NCBI RefSeq assembly: GCF_018446385.1
Contig: NC_055993.1
Span: 42,343,645 to 42,407,644, forward strand
Direction of reading: 5' to 3'
DNA length: 64,000 bases
Origin: Zingiber officinale
Lineage: Eukaryota > Streptophyta > Magnoliopsida > Zingiberales > Zingiberaceae
Made by a program: the position numbers and the translations under genes. Each line of letters opens with the position of its first letter. Position 1 is the stretch's first letter. Shown here one piece after another: positions 1 to 11,270 of the stretch. The notes beneath the pieces are model-generated. The model was not told where the DNA came from. It ran no database searches and saw only the letters and a program-made list of their open reading frames with translations.

Positions 1-643
1 TATTAAAATTATAGAAAATTATGGAAATGACATAATTTAGAATTATATATAATTTGTGATGGTCATGGCCCAAAAAGACCCAATTTGATTGGAAATGTGT
101 TGTAATTCATAATACGGCCTGCGTGCCGTCATGTGATTGTGTGTGCTGTATACTTGATACGCGACATGTGCGTCGTGCCTTTCTCCATTTATTCTTGTTG
201 TAAATTAGTTTAGACTTGAATGTAACTCGAGTTTCAAAATTATAATGTACAAAATTAGAGTCGTGGAAGGTCCACTCGAGACGGAGTTACGAGGAGGGCG
301 CGAGCAACACAAGGTGGTCAAAGGGAGGAGCTTGAGAAGCTGTTGACCTTAGGTTGACCATCCGATCTTCTCATTGGCTTGAGAAGATCGTAGTAGGGTC
401 ATGACTAATTACAAAGAATTTAATTAATTGCTTGAGTGTATGTGATGCATAATTAGTGCATAGCGATTAGATTAGATCTAAATCGCGTACAAGATGTACC
501 CTCTCGATTAGATTAGATCTCAATCGCGTCAACTCAAATGTCTACCGTGCCGTGATACCTATCACTACCTCGATCACATGTGTTGTTGAATCTACCAAAG
601 CAGAGCAACACATATTATCTTGGTAGGGTACGGAGGGACAATC
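1..643 (+). other. E1 untranslated leader, first part
   Basis: Non-coding leader between the missing 5' LTR and gag. It matches, in reverse complement, the E2 leader around 52730-53400, including repeated motifs built on TAGATTAGATCT. The last five bases, CAATC, are the target duplication of the solo LTR that follows. Confidence 0.8.
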
Positions 644-1619
644 TGTTGGATGATCGGTGGCCGGCTTGAAGGGGGGTTGGATAGACGGCACCCCCAAATC
701 GTTCTCTTTCTACGTATTTGTTAGTTGCGCAGCGGAATACAAATAATACAAACACAAATACGAAAGCTAAATACAAATACAAAGAACAAGAAAGAGCAAG
801 CAAACCAACACGTGCCGATTTACGTGGTTCGGAGATAAAGCTCCTACTCCATGGCGTGTCCGTAAGGTGGACGATCCTTATCCGTCGGTGGATTACTCCC
901 CGGAAGACCTCCGGCTAGCTCAAACCTCCTTGTGGGTGGAGAAACATCACCACAACACTCACCAACAACACTTAGACACAAGGGAACCTTGAGCACTTTG
1001 GTGACTACTAATTAGGCTTTAACCAAGTCTAATTTCGTCGCCTTGGCCGGCCATACCAAGCTCCTTCTTATAGAGCTTGGAACAAATCAGAACCTGATTT
1101 GCCCGTTACCAGTCGACTGGCTCAACGGCTATCTGCTACAGTGCATCAGTCGACTGGTCCATACACCAGTCGACTGCTACAATACGCTACAGTAACTGCT
1201 ACAGTGCCGCTACAGTAAACCCTAAAACTAGTATTTTACTCCGAGTACAATCTCTCATGCACTCGTACCCTCACGACTCATTTGACTCTTCTTTGTAGCC
1301 TTGACCTCTTGCCTTCAAGCCTACTTCCTTTGGCTCTCGTCCCTCGGATGCATCCAAGCCCGCGGCTTGTCTCCAATGTCATCCTTCGCGTATGCCTCGA
1401 AGTCGCTTCCCTCGGCCATTGTCCTTGCTGCCTTGTCCATGGTCCCTCGGATGCCCCATCCTTCACCGGACCCGAAGCCGTCAACCTGAGTCACATGTGT
1501 CACCTGCAGTCCTGCACAACTCAAGTACACATATCAAATAACAAGGGTAAACCTAACTTAAACCCTTTGCCCAAACACCAAAACACATGGTCCCATGAAC
1601 CATTGGGATTGCTCCAACA
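644..1619 (-). mobile_element. SIRE-type solo LTR nested in E1 leader
   Basis: A 976-bp unit that reads TGTTGGAGC...CATCCAACA on the minus strand, flanked by a perfect CAATC duplication at 639-643 and 1620-1624. Removing it rejoins an E1 leader that matches the uninterrupted E2 leader. It has a minus-strand TATA-like CTCTATAAGAAGG near 1065-1078. Upstream of that (1110-1215) is a cluster of CAGTCGACTGG palindromes and CTACAGT repeats. It has no coding region. The stretch 790-960 resembles part of the solo LTR at 61659-63398 (shared words around GTGTCCGTAAGGTGGACGA), so the two are related. Confidence 0.9.
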
Positions 1620-1624
1620 CAATC

Positions 1625-2040
1625 TTGGTCCCGCTTATCAACGCATTGGTGAGTACAACTCAATTAGATTGAGTAACTAGTTAACTCAATTGGATCGAGT
1701 TTAACTATAGGCATTTTCCAATGGTTGGTAGATAGGTCAAAATCACATTTATATTAATTCTTGGGCGTATTAGACAAAGCTAACTCGAGTTTTAATATAA
1801 ATGCAGATCTTGATCCTATAAACAAGAGTTGCATAGAAATGTAATTGGTAAATTGTTACCTACCGATCATACTAAGTCTTGGGCGATTTAGCCAAAGCTA
1901 ACTCAAGGCGTAGTATGATGTGGATCTTGTCCCACATGAATTATAGAATTGAGTGGGAGCATCATTTAGTTAAAGGCCTAATTAAATGACTAAAAGAATA
2001 TGATATTTACTTTCTGCTTTAATTTCTGTTGTAGATTACC
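1625..2040 (+). other. E1 untranslated leader, second part
   Basis: Continues the leader after the solo LTR and matches the E2 leader at about 52310-52720. It contains repeated segments around TTGGGCGTATTAG and ends at the gag start codon. No gene is seen. Confidence 0.75.
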
Positions 2041-5000
2041 ATGACGTTGAATACGAACTCTTTCTCCCTGCGTTCTGGCCTTGAGAAGGACAAGCTCAAC
2101 AGAGCAAATTTCCTGAACTAGTACAGGAACTTGAGAATAGTTCTCACCCAGGAACGTAAACTGTACGTTCTGGAGCAGCCCATTCCGGAGGCTCCTCCTG
2201 CCAATGCCACGCGAGCAGACAAAGATGCTTACAAGAAGCATCAAGATGACGCATTAGATGTGTCATGTCTAATGTTCGCGACCATTAACTCTGAGCTTCA
2301 GAAGCAACACGAGTTGATGGGCGCTTACGATATGGTTGAACATCTTCGTCAACTGTATCAAGGAGAAGCGAGGCACGAGAGATTTGAGATCTCAAGGGCA
2401 CTATTTCAGTGCAAGATGTCAGATGGGGCTCCCGTAGGCCTATATGTACTCAAAATGATTGGGTACATAGAAAACCTATAGAGGTTGGGATTCTCGCTTG
2501 GCCAAGAGCTAGCCATTGACCTGATCTTGCAATCCTTGCCGGATAGCTATAGTCAATTCATTCTAAATTACAATATAAACGAAATTGACAAGCCACTGCC
2601 CGAGCTGCTTAGCATGTTAAGAAATGCTGAGCTGAATCTTAAGAAGGTTAAGCCCCTCTCTGTTCTGATGGTTCAGAAACACAAGGGCAAGGGCAAGCCC
2701 AAAGGCAAAGGAAAGTCCCAAGCCAAGGGTAAAGGCAAGGCACTGAAGCCTAAAGGAGGGGTCGCCAAGGATGCTACCTGCTTCTACTACGGTCAGACCG
2801 GGCACTGGAACTACAAGGTGTACCTGGAAGATCTTAAGAAGAAGCAAAGTGAGACTTCCACTTCAGGTATATATGTTATAGAAGTCAATCTATCTATTTC
2901 TTCATCATGGGTATTAGATACCGGATGTGCTTCTCACATTTGTACTAATGTGCAGGTGCTGAGAAATAACAGGGCATTGGCAAAGGGCGAGGTGGACCTA
3001 CGCGTAGGCAATGGAGCACGGGTTGTTGTTATTGCTGTAGGGACTTATTTTCTATCTCTGCCCTCTAGGCTTATATTAGAATTAGATGAATGTTATTATG
3101 TGCCTGCTTTAACTAAGAACATAATTTCAGTTTCTTGTTTGGACAAGAAAGGTTTCTCTTTTATAATAAAGGACAAATGTTCTTCTGTTTATTTAAAAGA
3201 TATGTTCTATTGTAGTGCACCTCTGATGAACGGACTCTACATTCTAGACCTTGAAAGCCCTATCTATAACATAAATACCAAGAGGTTCAAGTCAAATGAC
3301 TTGAATCAAACCTATCTCTGGCACTGTCGCTTAGGTCATATAAATGACAAGCGCTTATCCCAGCTCCATAAGGATGGTTTGTTGGACTCATTTGATTTTG
3401 AATCTTATGAGACATGCGAGTCATGCCTACTAGGCAAGATGACCAAGACTCCCTTTAGTGGGCACAGCGAAAGAGCCATTGATTTGTTAGGACTTATACA
3501 TAGTGATGTATGTGGCCCTTTCAATGTCGCTGCTAGAGGCAGTTATAGGTATTTCATCACATTTACTGATGACTTCAGTAGATATGGTTATGTGTACTTG
3601 ATGGCACATAAGTCTGAATCCTTTGAAAAGTTCAAAGAATTCAAGAATGAAGTACAAAACCAGCTGGGCAAGAGTATTAAGATACTTCGATCAGATCGAG
3701 GTGGAGAATACCTTAGCCATGAGTTTCATGACTATCTAGCTGAGTGTGGGATTCTATCCCAACTCACTCCTCCTGGAACACCACAGTGGAATGGTGTATC
3801 CGAAAGGAGGAATCGTACTCTATTAGATATGATACGATCTATGATGAGTCACGCAGATCTTCCGACATTCCTTTGGGGCTATGCTCTAGATACGGCAGCT
3901 TTTATACTCAACCGAGTTTCATCCAAGGCCGTGATAAAGACACCATATAGGATATGGACTGGGAGAGATGCCCAAGTATCTTTTATGAGGATTTGGGGTT
4001 GTGAGGCTTACGTTAGACGTCAAGTCTCAGACAAATTAGGGCCCAAATCCGATAAGTGATACTTTATTGGATATCCCAAGGAAACTAAGGGATATTACTT
4101 CTACATTCCCAGTCAGCACAAGGTAGTTGTGGCAAAGACTGGGGTCTTTCTAGAAAGGGACTTTGTTTCTAGAAAGACTAGTGGGAGTACGTTCGATCTT
4201 GAAGAAGTTCAAGATGTGGACCATAGCACTGAAGCCTCGATGGAAGTTGAACTGGAACCACAAAGTGTTGTGGATGATGTTGTTCCACAAAGAGTTGAGG
4301 AACAACAACAAGTTCAAGTAGACATACCTCTTCGCAGGTCTGATAGGGTACGTCGTCAGCCTGAGAGATACTCATTTCTCTTGTCTGACCATGATGACGT
4401 TGTGCTCATAGAGGATGAACCTACGACCTATCAGAAGTTGTGATAAGACCAGATTCCGAGAAATGGCTAGAGGCCATGAGATCCGAGATGGAATCCATGT
4501 ACACCAACCAAGTATGGACTTTGGTTGATCCACCTGAAGGGGTAAAACTCATTGGGTGTAAGTGGGTCTTTAAGAGAAAGACTGACATGGATGAACTTAT
4601 CTATAAGGGTCGCTTGGTAGCTAAAGGTTTCAAGTAAATTCATGGTATTGACTATGATGAAACCTTTTCTCCAGTAATGATGTTTAAGTCCATTCGGATC
4701 ATGCTTGCTATTGCAGCATACCATGACTATGAGATATGGCAGATGGATGTTAAAATCACGTTTCTGAATGGAAACCTGCTCGAGGATGTGTACATGACAC
4801 AACCTAAGGGTTTTGTAGATCCACATCATACTAGCAGAGTATGCAAGCTGTATAGGTCCATTTATGCACTAAAGCAAGCTTCTCGGAGCTGAAATCTTCG
4901 ATTCGATGATGCAATCAAACTGTTTGGTTTCATCAAGAATGAAGATGAACCTTGTGTCTATAAGAAGGTTGTAGGGGATATAGTTGTCTTCCTCATATTG

Positions 5001-5971
5001 TATGTGGATGACATACTACTAATTGGGAAAGACATCCCTTTGCTACAGTCTGTCAAGACTTGGCTAGGGACTTGTTTCTCAATGAAGGACTTAGGTGAGG
5101 CATCCCGCATTTTAGGCAAATAGATATATAGAGATAGATCTAAGAAATTGCTTGGCCTAAGTTAGAGTACATACATTGACAAGGTACTCCTTCGGTTTGC
5201 CATGTAGAACTCCAAGAAGGGATTTCTGCCGATGTCACATGGTGTGAGTCTTTCGAAGACTCAAGGTCCCTCTTCTAGAAAGGAGAGAGACCGCATGGAT
5301 CAGGTCCCTTATGCTTCAGCCATAGGATCTATCATGTACGCCATGCTATGTACTCGTCCTGACGTCTTGTATGCTTTGAGCATGACGAGCAGATACCAGT
5401 CAGATCCAGGTGAAAGCCACTGGATAGCGGTCAAGAATATTCTTAAGTACTTAAGAAGAACTAAAGAATATCTCTTGATATATGGAGGCGATGACGAGCT
5501 AGCTGTAAAGGGTTACAGTGATGCTAGCTTCCAAACCGACCAGGATGATTATTGATCGCAGTCAAGGTTCGTGTTTTGCATAAATGGTGGTGTTGTGAGC
5601 TGGAAGAGTTCGAAGCAGGACACAGTAGCTGATTCTACGACAGAGGCCGAGTACATTGCTGCATCAGAGGCAGCAAAGGAGGCAGTTTGGATCCGCAAGT
5701 TCATCACTGAACTTGGGGTGGTTCCTAGTATCACTGACCCTATGGAGCTCTATTGTGACAACAATAGAGCTATAGCACAGGCTAAGGAACCTCGCTCACA
5801 CCAGCGGACCAAACACATACTACGGCGCTTCCATCTCATTCGAGAGATTATCGAGAGAGGAGATGTGAAGATTTGCAGAGTACCCACAGAGGCTAACATC
5901 ACAGATCCCTTGACCAAGGCTTTGGCACAGAGGAAGCATGATGGTCACACTAGGTCATTGGGGCTTAGAAC
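2041..5971 (+). pseudogene. E1 gag-pol polyprotein, decayed
   Basis: One Copia polyprotein read through many breaks. Gag starts at the ATG at 2041. Its zinc knuckle near 2780-2820 is degenerate (CFYYGQTGHW, with a Cys changed to Tyr). Protease has DTGCASHI near 2920. The GAG-pre-integrase region has CRLGH, and integrase carries HSDVCGPF and RSDRGGEY. RT has QMDVK and YVDD, and RNase H ends with STTEAEYIA and LYCDNN. Stops occur at 2119, 2479, 4057 and 4635, after QASRS near 4890, three times between 5120 and 5210, and near 5552. A one-base deletion near 4435 shifts the frame. Most stops are C-to-T or G-to-A changes relative to E2. It cannot be expressed as a full polyprotein. Confidence 0.92.
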
Positions 5972-6082
5972 TGTAACACCCATGGAGTACTTAGCAAGAT
6001 TTTAGATATATTTTTATCATGAATAAAAATAGGCCTATTATGTAAATGTGCAAAAATAATAAAATAAAATATAACCAAAAAG

Positions 6083-6150
6083 AGATGACCAAGGCTTGAA
6101 CCTTGGACCTCTTACAAGATATATGTAGGTGTTAACCAATAGACCAAGAG
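6083..6150 (-). other. tRNA-like sequence, antisense in giant LTR
   Basis: On the minus strand there is an A-box-like TGGTCTATTGG (6136-6146) and a B-box-like GGTTCAAGCC (6093-6102), followed by a T run. The B box lies in a perfect hairpin, CCAAGG-TTCAAG-CCTTGG. The homologous place in the 11956-15885 LTR keeps the hairpin with a changed outer pair. No complete tRNA cloverleaf was found, so this is a tRNA-derived or Pol III-like remnant, not a tRNA gene. Confidence 0.45.
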
Positions 6151-6514
6151 AAGTGATTATTAAAGAGAGAAGTAACAATATAGTTAAGAGTAAGAAAAGA
6201 GCTTTTTCATTGAGAAGGAGAAGTTAGAGTTGCCTTCTCCCTCTCAAAAGAAAAGAGGATTCTTGCTTCCTCTTTTCATTAAGGAGAAATGAAAGAAAGA
6301 AGAAGGAAAAGTATATTTTCCCTTCCTTCTCTCATGATGAATAAAAGGAAAATTAAAGAGGAAAACTCATTTTCTCCTCTTCCTCCTCCCTCCTCCTCCT
6401 CACCGTGACCAAGATCTCTCCTCACCTCTCCTTGCCGAAATCCAAAAACAAAGGAGGACCCCTCTCTAGGAAGGCTCCACAAGCAAGATATTCCCCCTTA
6501 AGAAAATCAAATAA

Positions 6515-6546
6515 GGATGTAAGTATTCCCTCACCTGTGGTACAAG
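6515..6546 (+). promoter_or_regulatory. Conserved splice-donor-like site and inverted arm in giant LTR
   Basis: AAGGATGTAAGT contains a consensus-like donor (GTAAGT at 6519-6524). It is followed by CTGTGGTACAAG (6535-6546), the exact reverse complement of CTTGTACCACAG at 9121-9132. Both are kept, with at most one change per arm, in the two other giant LTR copies. The role is not known; an LTR intron is one reading. Confidence 0.45.
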
Positions 6547-6719
6547 TCGCTTACGGTATTTTCGAAAGATTTGAACTCTTGAAAATAAAAATAAAAAGAG
6601 AAGAAACCATGCTCATGAATCTTAGTAGGTTATGATATGAATTTAGTTAAAAAAAAATTATGTTGTATGATGTTTAAGTTTGATCTTCTTATTAATATGT
6701 TATTGACCTTCTCTTTTTA

Positions 6720-8030
6720 TAAGGTTCGGCCATGATGAAAATTTAGGGTTCATAAAGCTTAAAATCTAATTTAACATGCTCATGGGTTTATATATGATGT
6801 GTTATGAAATTTGCTAGAGATTCGTGTTTATATGTTGTTTAGAAGTTTAACTCTTGCTTGAGAAGGTTTCGGCTATGATAACTTTTTAGGGTTCATGAAG
6901 CTCAAAAGAAAACCTAAGTTAGTATGCTCATAGATATCCTTATGATATGTTATGAAATTAGCTAGAGATTCATGTTTACATGTTGCTTAGAAATTTACTT
7001 CTTAGCTTATGAAGTTTCGGCCATGATAGAGTTTTAGGGTTTCATAAAGCTCCAAACCTAATTTAGCATGTTCATAGGCTTCTTTGTGATATGTTATCAA
7101 ATTGGCTAGGTATTCATGTTCATAAGTTACTTAGAAGTCTACTTCTTGTTGTATGATGTTTCGACCATGATAACTTTTTAGGGTTCATGAAGCTCAAAAC
7201 CTAAGTTAGTATGCTCATAGACTTTCTTATGATATGTTATAAAATTTGCTAGAAATTCATGCTTATATGTTGCTTAGAAGTTCATTTCCTATTTGATGAT
7301 GTTTCGGCCATGATAACTTTTTAGAGTTCATGAAGCTCAAAACCTAAGTTAGTATGCTCATAGACTTTCTTATGATATGTTATAAAATTTGCTAGAAATT
7401 CATGCTTATATGTTGCTTAGAAGTTCATTTCCTATTTGATGAAGTTTCGGCCATGATGAATTCTTAGGGTTCATGAAGCTCAAAACCTAAGTTAGTATGC
7501 TCATAGACTTTCTTAGGATATGTTATAAAACTTGCTAGAAATTCATGCTTATATGTTGCTTAGAAGTTCATTTCCTATTTGATGAAGTTTCGGCCATGAT
7601 GAATTCTTAGGGTTCATGAAGCTCCAAACCTAATTTAGTATGTTCATAGACTTCTTATGATATGTTATGTGATTAGCAAAGTATTCATGTTGTATGTTGC
7701 TTAGAAGTTATTTTTTTTATGAACTCTCGGCCATAACTATAATCTAGGATTCAAGAAAGTTTAAACTTAAACTTAGCAAGCCCATGAATTTTCCCTATGA
7801 TATGATAATAAGGTAGTTTGTTATTTTTATGCTCATGTAGAACTTAATTCCATGCTCTTAGGGGTTCGGCCACAACTAAGTTAAAAGGGCTAGGAAGCTT
7901 AGAACCTACTACCTATGCTCATGATATTCTTATTAGCTTATGACATGAATTTGATTTAAGGTTCACATGCTTATATGTAGTTGTAACCTAAAACTTAGCA
8001 TGGTGACTCTCGGCCACCATATGAACTAGG
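6720..8030 (+). repeat. About 143-bp tandem array with GGCCAT/GGCCGAA phase mark
   Basis: TTTCGGCCATGAT recurs near 6726, 6868, 7016, 7160, 7303, 7446 and 7587, with weaker copies near 7728, 7866 and 8011. The spacing is 141-148 bp. Units between about 7160 and 7660 are nearly identical, so that part was amplified recently; the outer units are diverged. The same array, inverted, is in the two other giant LTRs. Confidence 0.9.
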
Positions 8031-8580
8031 GTTAGAGACCCAATCATGACTTTGCTAGGTGTCTCACATACTAGAATTTGAACTAGGAGATGCTAGTAAA
8101 TGTTTTCCATGTATGATTATGGTTGTCTACGATAATTTATGTACTTAATTAAGGATGCTCATGCATTATGCATGATAATGACCCTTATGATATGTTTTAT
8201 GTTTAAGTATGCATGCTTTATAATAAGACCAGTGACATGTTTATTTATGTATGTTATGAATTATGCATGACATGGTTCTTAAGATGACTATGTACTCAAG
8301 CATGTATGATTTCAAATATGTTGCATGCTCATTTATGTAAGCTTATGAACCAAGCATGATAATGATTTTATATGATGACTATGTGCCAAGAATGTATGCC
8401 TTATGATATGATAAGAAAATGGCAAAGAGTTGCTTCCCTTAAGTTGGGATTAAGAGCACTCTTCATGTTAAGACAAGAGAATGACATCTATGATGATATG
8501 ATATGACAGTTATGATGATATGATATGCATGACATGTACTTTACTTTGTATGGCTTGTACCAAGGGTGGGATCCATAAGC

Positions 8581-8671
8581 GCCCCTAGACCGACGGACTA
8601 TGAACGGGTCTAGTAAAAAGGGATGGGCTCCTTAGTACGCCCCTAGGCCGACGGACTATGAACGGGTCTAG
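8581..8671 (+). repeat. Twin hairpins in giant LTR
   Basis: Two copies of a roughly 30-nt hairpin about 58 bp apart. Each starts CTAGACCGACGG or CTAGGCCGACGG and ends GGGTCTAG. The pair also occurs at 12843-12950 and 56107-56210 in the sister LTRs with changed loops. Confidence 0.75.
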
Positions 8672-9120
8672 ATCCCTAGTAGGTTCGGGGCTAGCTACCC
8701 TGTCCTAGGGATTGCGCGCATTTATGTATGTATGTGGTACAAGCCGAGCCCTCATGATGATGATATTATGTTTAAGTATTAAAAGATATGTTTAAAGACA
8801 TCTTGCACTCGACATGGCATATGTTTTAAAAAGGACATTTTGCATAATGCACCCATTCATATATGATATGTTCTTTTATGTTTCATGAAATCTGATGATA
8901 TGTTATGTTTCTCATGACTCACCTCATATGATCCTTTTATTTATGATATGTTAGAAATATGGTTCATAAGGATATGTTATGATCAGAAACTATGCTCACA
9001 TTATATATTGATAGATGATTATGTTTTCAATGATGATAGGCTTATATGATTATGCTTGAGATACGGCTTTTGTGAGTAGGAAAGAATCTTACTGAGCTTG
9101 TGTGCTCATAGCTTTACTTC

Positions 9121-9158
9121 CTTGTACCACAGATAAAGGCAAGGGATGGATGACCTAA
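9121..9158 (+). promoter_or_regulatory. Conserved acceptor-like site and mini reading frame near LTR 3' end
   Basis: CTTGTACCACAG, an acceptor-like end, is followed directly by a short frame reading DKGKGWMT and a stop. Sister LTRs give DKGKSWMS (near 12270-12290, minus) and DKGKGWMN (near 55560-55582, minus), each followed by a stop. It may be a short exon or only a conserved U5/R block. Confidence 0.4.
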
Positions 9159-9431
9159 GGGAGCTGCAGGAGAGGCAAAGAGGTGTGTGTGGCAGTGGCT
9201 CGGCAGAGACAAATAAGACCTGCTATAATATTTTGTTAAGTTTGACATGAACCATTTGTATTTATGTTACATTCCAGTATAACTTATGACATTTCCGCTG
9301 CTTTATGTTATAAGAAAGAAATTTTAAATATGCATGTATCCTGGAATAGTTAAGTAAGTAAGTAGCCCCGTCCCTTTGAGTAGCAGGGAGGGCAGGCGTT
9401 ACAAGAGCCTACACTGATTGACACTAGTGCT

Positions 9432-9441
9432 AGTGGGAGAT
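9432..9441 (+). other. E1 polypurine tract
   Basis: AGTGGGAGA lies immediately before the TG of the 3' LTR. The same tract adjoins the E2 and E3 LTRs. It is the expected primer for plus-strand DNA synthesis. Confidence 0.85.
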
Positions 9442-11270
9442 TGTTAGTTAGAGCCCTAGAGCCAATCATTTGATGATTGTTGTATGGACTCATTGTATCA
9501 TATTTCTTATATATAAAGGCATTTGGTTTTTGGTTATTATGCTTACTTGTATTGGTGCCAAATAAACTAAGTATAATAGCGTCCTTGAGTAGAAGGTTCT
9601 TACCTATATCAATCGATTTGTTGAATCAATAGTGAGATGATATAGGGAACACTACTCTTAATCATTCCTAGTCAAGTATTAACATTCAGGGACAATGTTA
9701 ATGCAATAAGACTAGCATGTAGGTCAACTCGATGACTTGATCTCACAAGTCATGGATATGGAGATATCAAGTTGACACATGGGTATGCATTAGAGAATAT
9801 ATACTGAATGCCCCGCCATAAGAAAGTATCATGGATCGTTATATGAGTGTCATATACTTTCTCATGTGACTATTAATATGACTACTAGTCCTTAGACCTG
9901 AAGTCACCATGGTTCCCTACATAAGGAGTTATGTACTTTGGTTTCGTCAAACGTCACCCGTAACTGGGTGGACTATAAAGGCGATTACTATGTATGTAAC
10001 AAATTATACGGAGGGATGTGAGTGGTGTAGATGAGATCTATCCCTCCTATATGACGGGAGTGACATCAATATTCTTGATAGAGTGAGACCACGAAGTGCA
10101 CGGCCATGCCCAAATGAGTCAATATGAGATATTGAGCTCATTTGATTGAGTGAGTCTACTTGGAGTTCAAGATTTAGATTGATTAGAGGATGACACGGTC
10201 TATGCCTCACATTGATCAATCTAGATATCTAGGATAGAAGGACACTTGTCATATATTGTGAGTAGTCACAATTAGTAGTCACAAGGTGATGTTGGATCTC
10301 AACATTCTTATAACTTGGGTAGTAATGATGTGTTGCTAGATACCGCTAATTACTTATGCTTCTAAATGGGTTTAGGAGCATTGTCAACGTTATAAGAACC
10401 TATAGGGTCACACACAAAGGACAATTAGATGGAGATTAGGTTCATATGATGAACCAAGAGGGTTAGATTCATGTGATGAATCAAATTGGATTAAGAGTAA
10501 TCCTAATTGTACTAATTGAGTTGGACTCAAGTTGATTCATGTGTTCAGTGAGTCTAATTTAGATTATGACTCATTGAATCAATTTAATTAAATGAATTAG
10601 ATTCATTATATTAAATTGGCTTAAATCAAATGGTTGGATTAGATCAACCATGGGAGTTATAATGTCAAGTTTGACTTGACTTGAGAGGAAGAGGAAAAGT
10701 CAAGTTTGACTTGACTTTATGCCACATCATTTGTGAATTGCCATTAAGTGGCCAATAATGGTGTTACACATCATCATGTTTAGAACATGTGTGTACCAAC
10801 TCATGGAGGTTACAAATCTCCTTCTCATTTTAAAGGCCACTTTAAATGAGAGGAGGTTACAATAGTAGCCGGCCACTTATTGTGATGAATGGAATTCATT
10901 TTTCATTCAAGGCATTTTTTTTTCATCTTCTTCCTTGCTCTCATTCTCTTCTCGCTCTCCTCCTCCTTGGCCGAACACTTCATAGGTGCTAGCACACCTT
11001 TTGTTTGGCCTCTCCACCTAGTTTGTTCGTGTGGATACTTCTAGAGGATCGTACGCTTGACGATCTCGAGATCCGATGAACCGTTGGATGAGCGGGATTA
11101 CGAAGGGCTTCGCATCAAGGGTAAAAGACTCTTCTCCTTTTTAGATCTAGGCTTTAGTAAACTCGTACATGAATTTTTGTTTTATTTTTACTTCGCACGG
11201 ATCTGGTGACGGGGGTTTCAGGGTTTCCGCGATGCGAAAAAGCGGTTTTCGCGGCCCGAAAATCCCAACA
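9442..11270 (+). repeat. 3' LTR of Copia E1
   Basis: A 1829-bp LTR, TGTTAGTTAG...AATCCCAACA, homologous to 46932-48771, 53809-55266 and 58607-60461. Inside are two copies of a 17-bp palindrome (10664-10680 and 10699-10715). The junction with chromovirus integrase at 11270/11271 is sharp. No convincing gene is present; a shared 71-codon antisense frame starts only with TTG and is not counted. Confidence 0.92.
10664..10715 (+). repeat. Paired 17-bp palindromes in Copia LTR
   Basis: GTCAAGT-TTG-ACTTGAC occurs twice, 18 bases apart. The pair is kept in the other Copia LTRs near 47490-47550, 54370-54425 and 59190-59240. It may be a U3 protein-binding or cruciform site; the function is unproven. 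Confidence 0.75.

Larger units (their letters stand above)
5972..9403 (+). mobile_element. Giant chromovirus-type solo LTR nested in E1
   Basis: A 3432-bp unit, TGTAACACCC...GCGTTACA, lying between E1 RNase H and the E1 polypurine tract. The flanking duplication is AGAAC (5967-5971) and AGAGC (9404-9408), with one substitution; E2 keeps AGAGC at this site. It is the same family, in opposite orientation, as 11956-15885 and 55267-58606. It has no internal coding region or second LTR, so it is a solo LTR left by recombination. Its size fits Tekay/Del-type chromoviruses. Inside, in order, are an antisense tRNA-like hairpin, a splice-donor-like site, a 143-bp array, degenerate TATGATATG repeats, twin hairpins and a conserved 3' block. 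Confidence 0.9.
1..11270 (+). mobile_element. Copia LTR retrotransposon E1 (5' end outside window)
   Basis: Internal region plus 3' LTR of a Ty1/copia element. Order on the plus strand is leader, gag, protease, integrase, reverse transcriptase, RNase H, polypurine tract and 3' LTR, which is the Copia order. E2 (46932-55266) and E3 (58607-64000) belong to the same family. The element is interrupted twice by solo LTRs, at 644-1619 and 5972-9403, each with its own target-site duplication. It lies inside a minus-strand chromovirus integrase that resumes at 11271. The expected 5-bp duplication is GCAAC at 11271-11275, and its partner should lie left of the window. Many nonsense changes show it is dead. 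Confidence 0.93.

Noticed and set aside
6083..6150. Functional tRNA gene
   Set aside because: A- and B-box-like words exist, but no acceptor or anticodon stem could be drawn.
10004..10219. 71-codon antisense frame shared by three Copia LTRs (also 54870-55085 and 59687-59902)
   Set aside because: It starts with TTG, not ATG, and the 3' LTR of E2 breaks it. Conservation follows from LTR homology.
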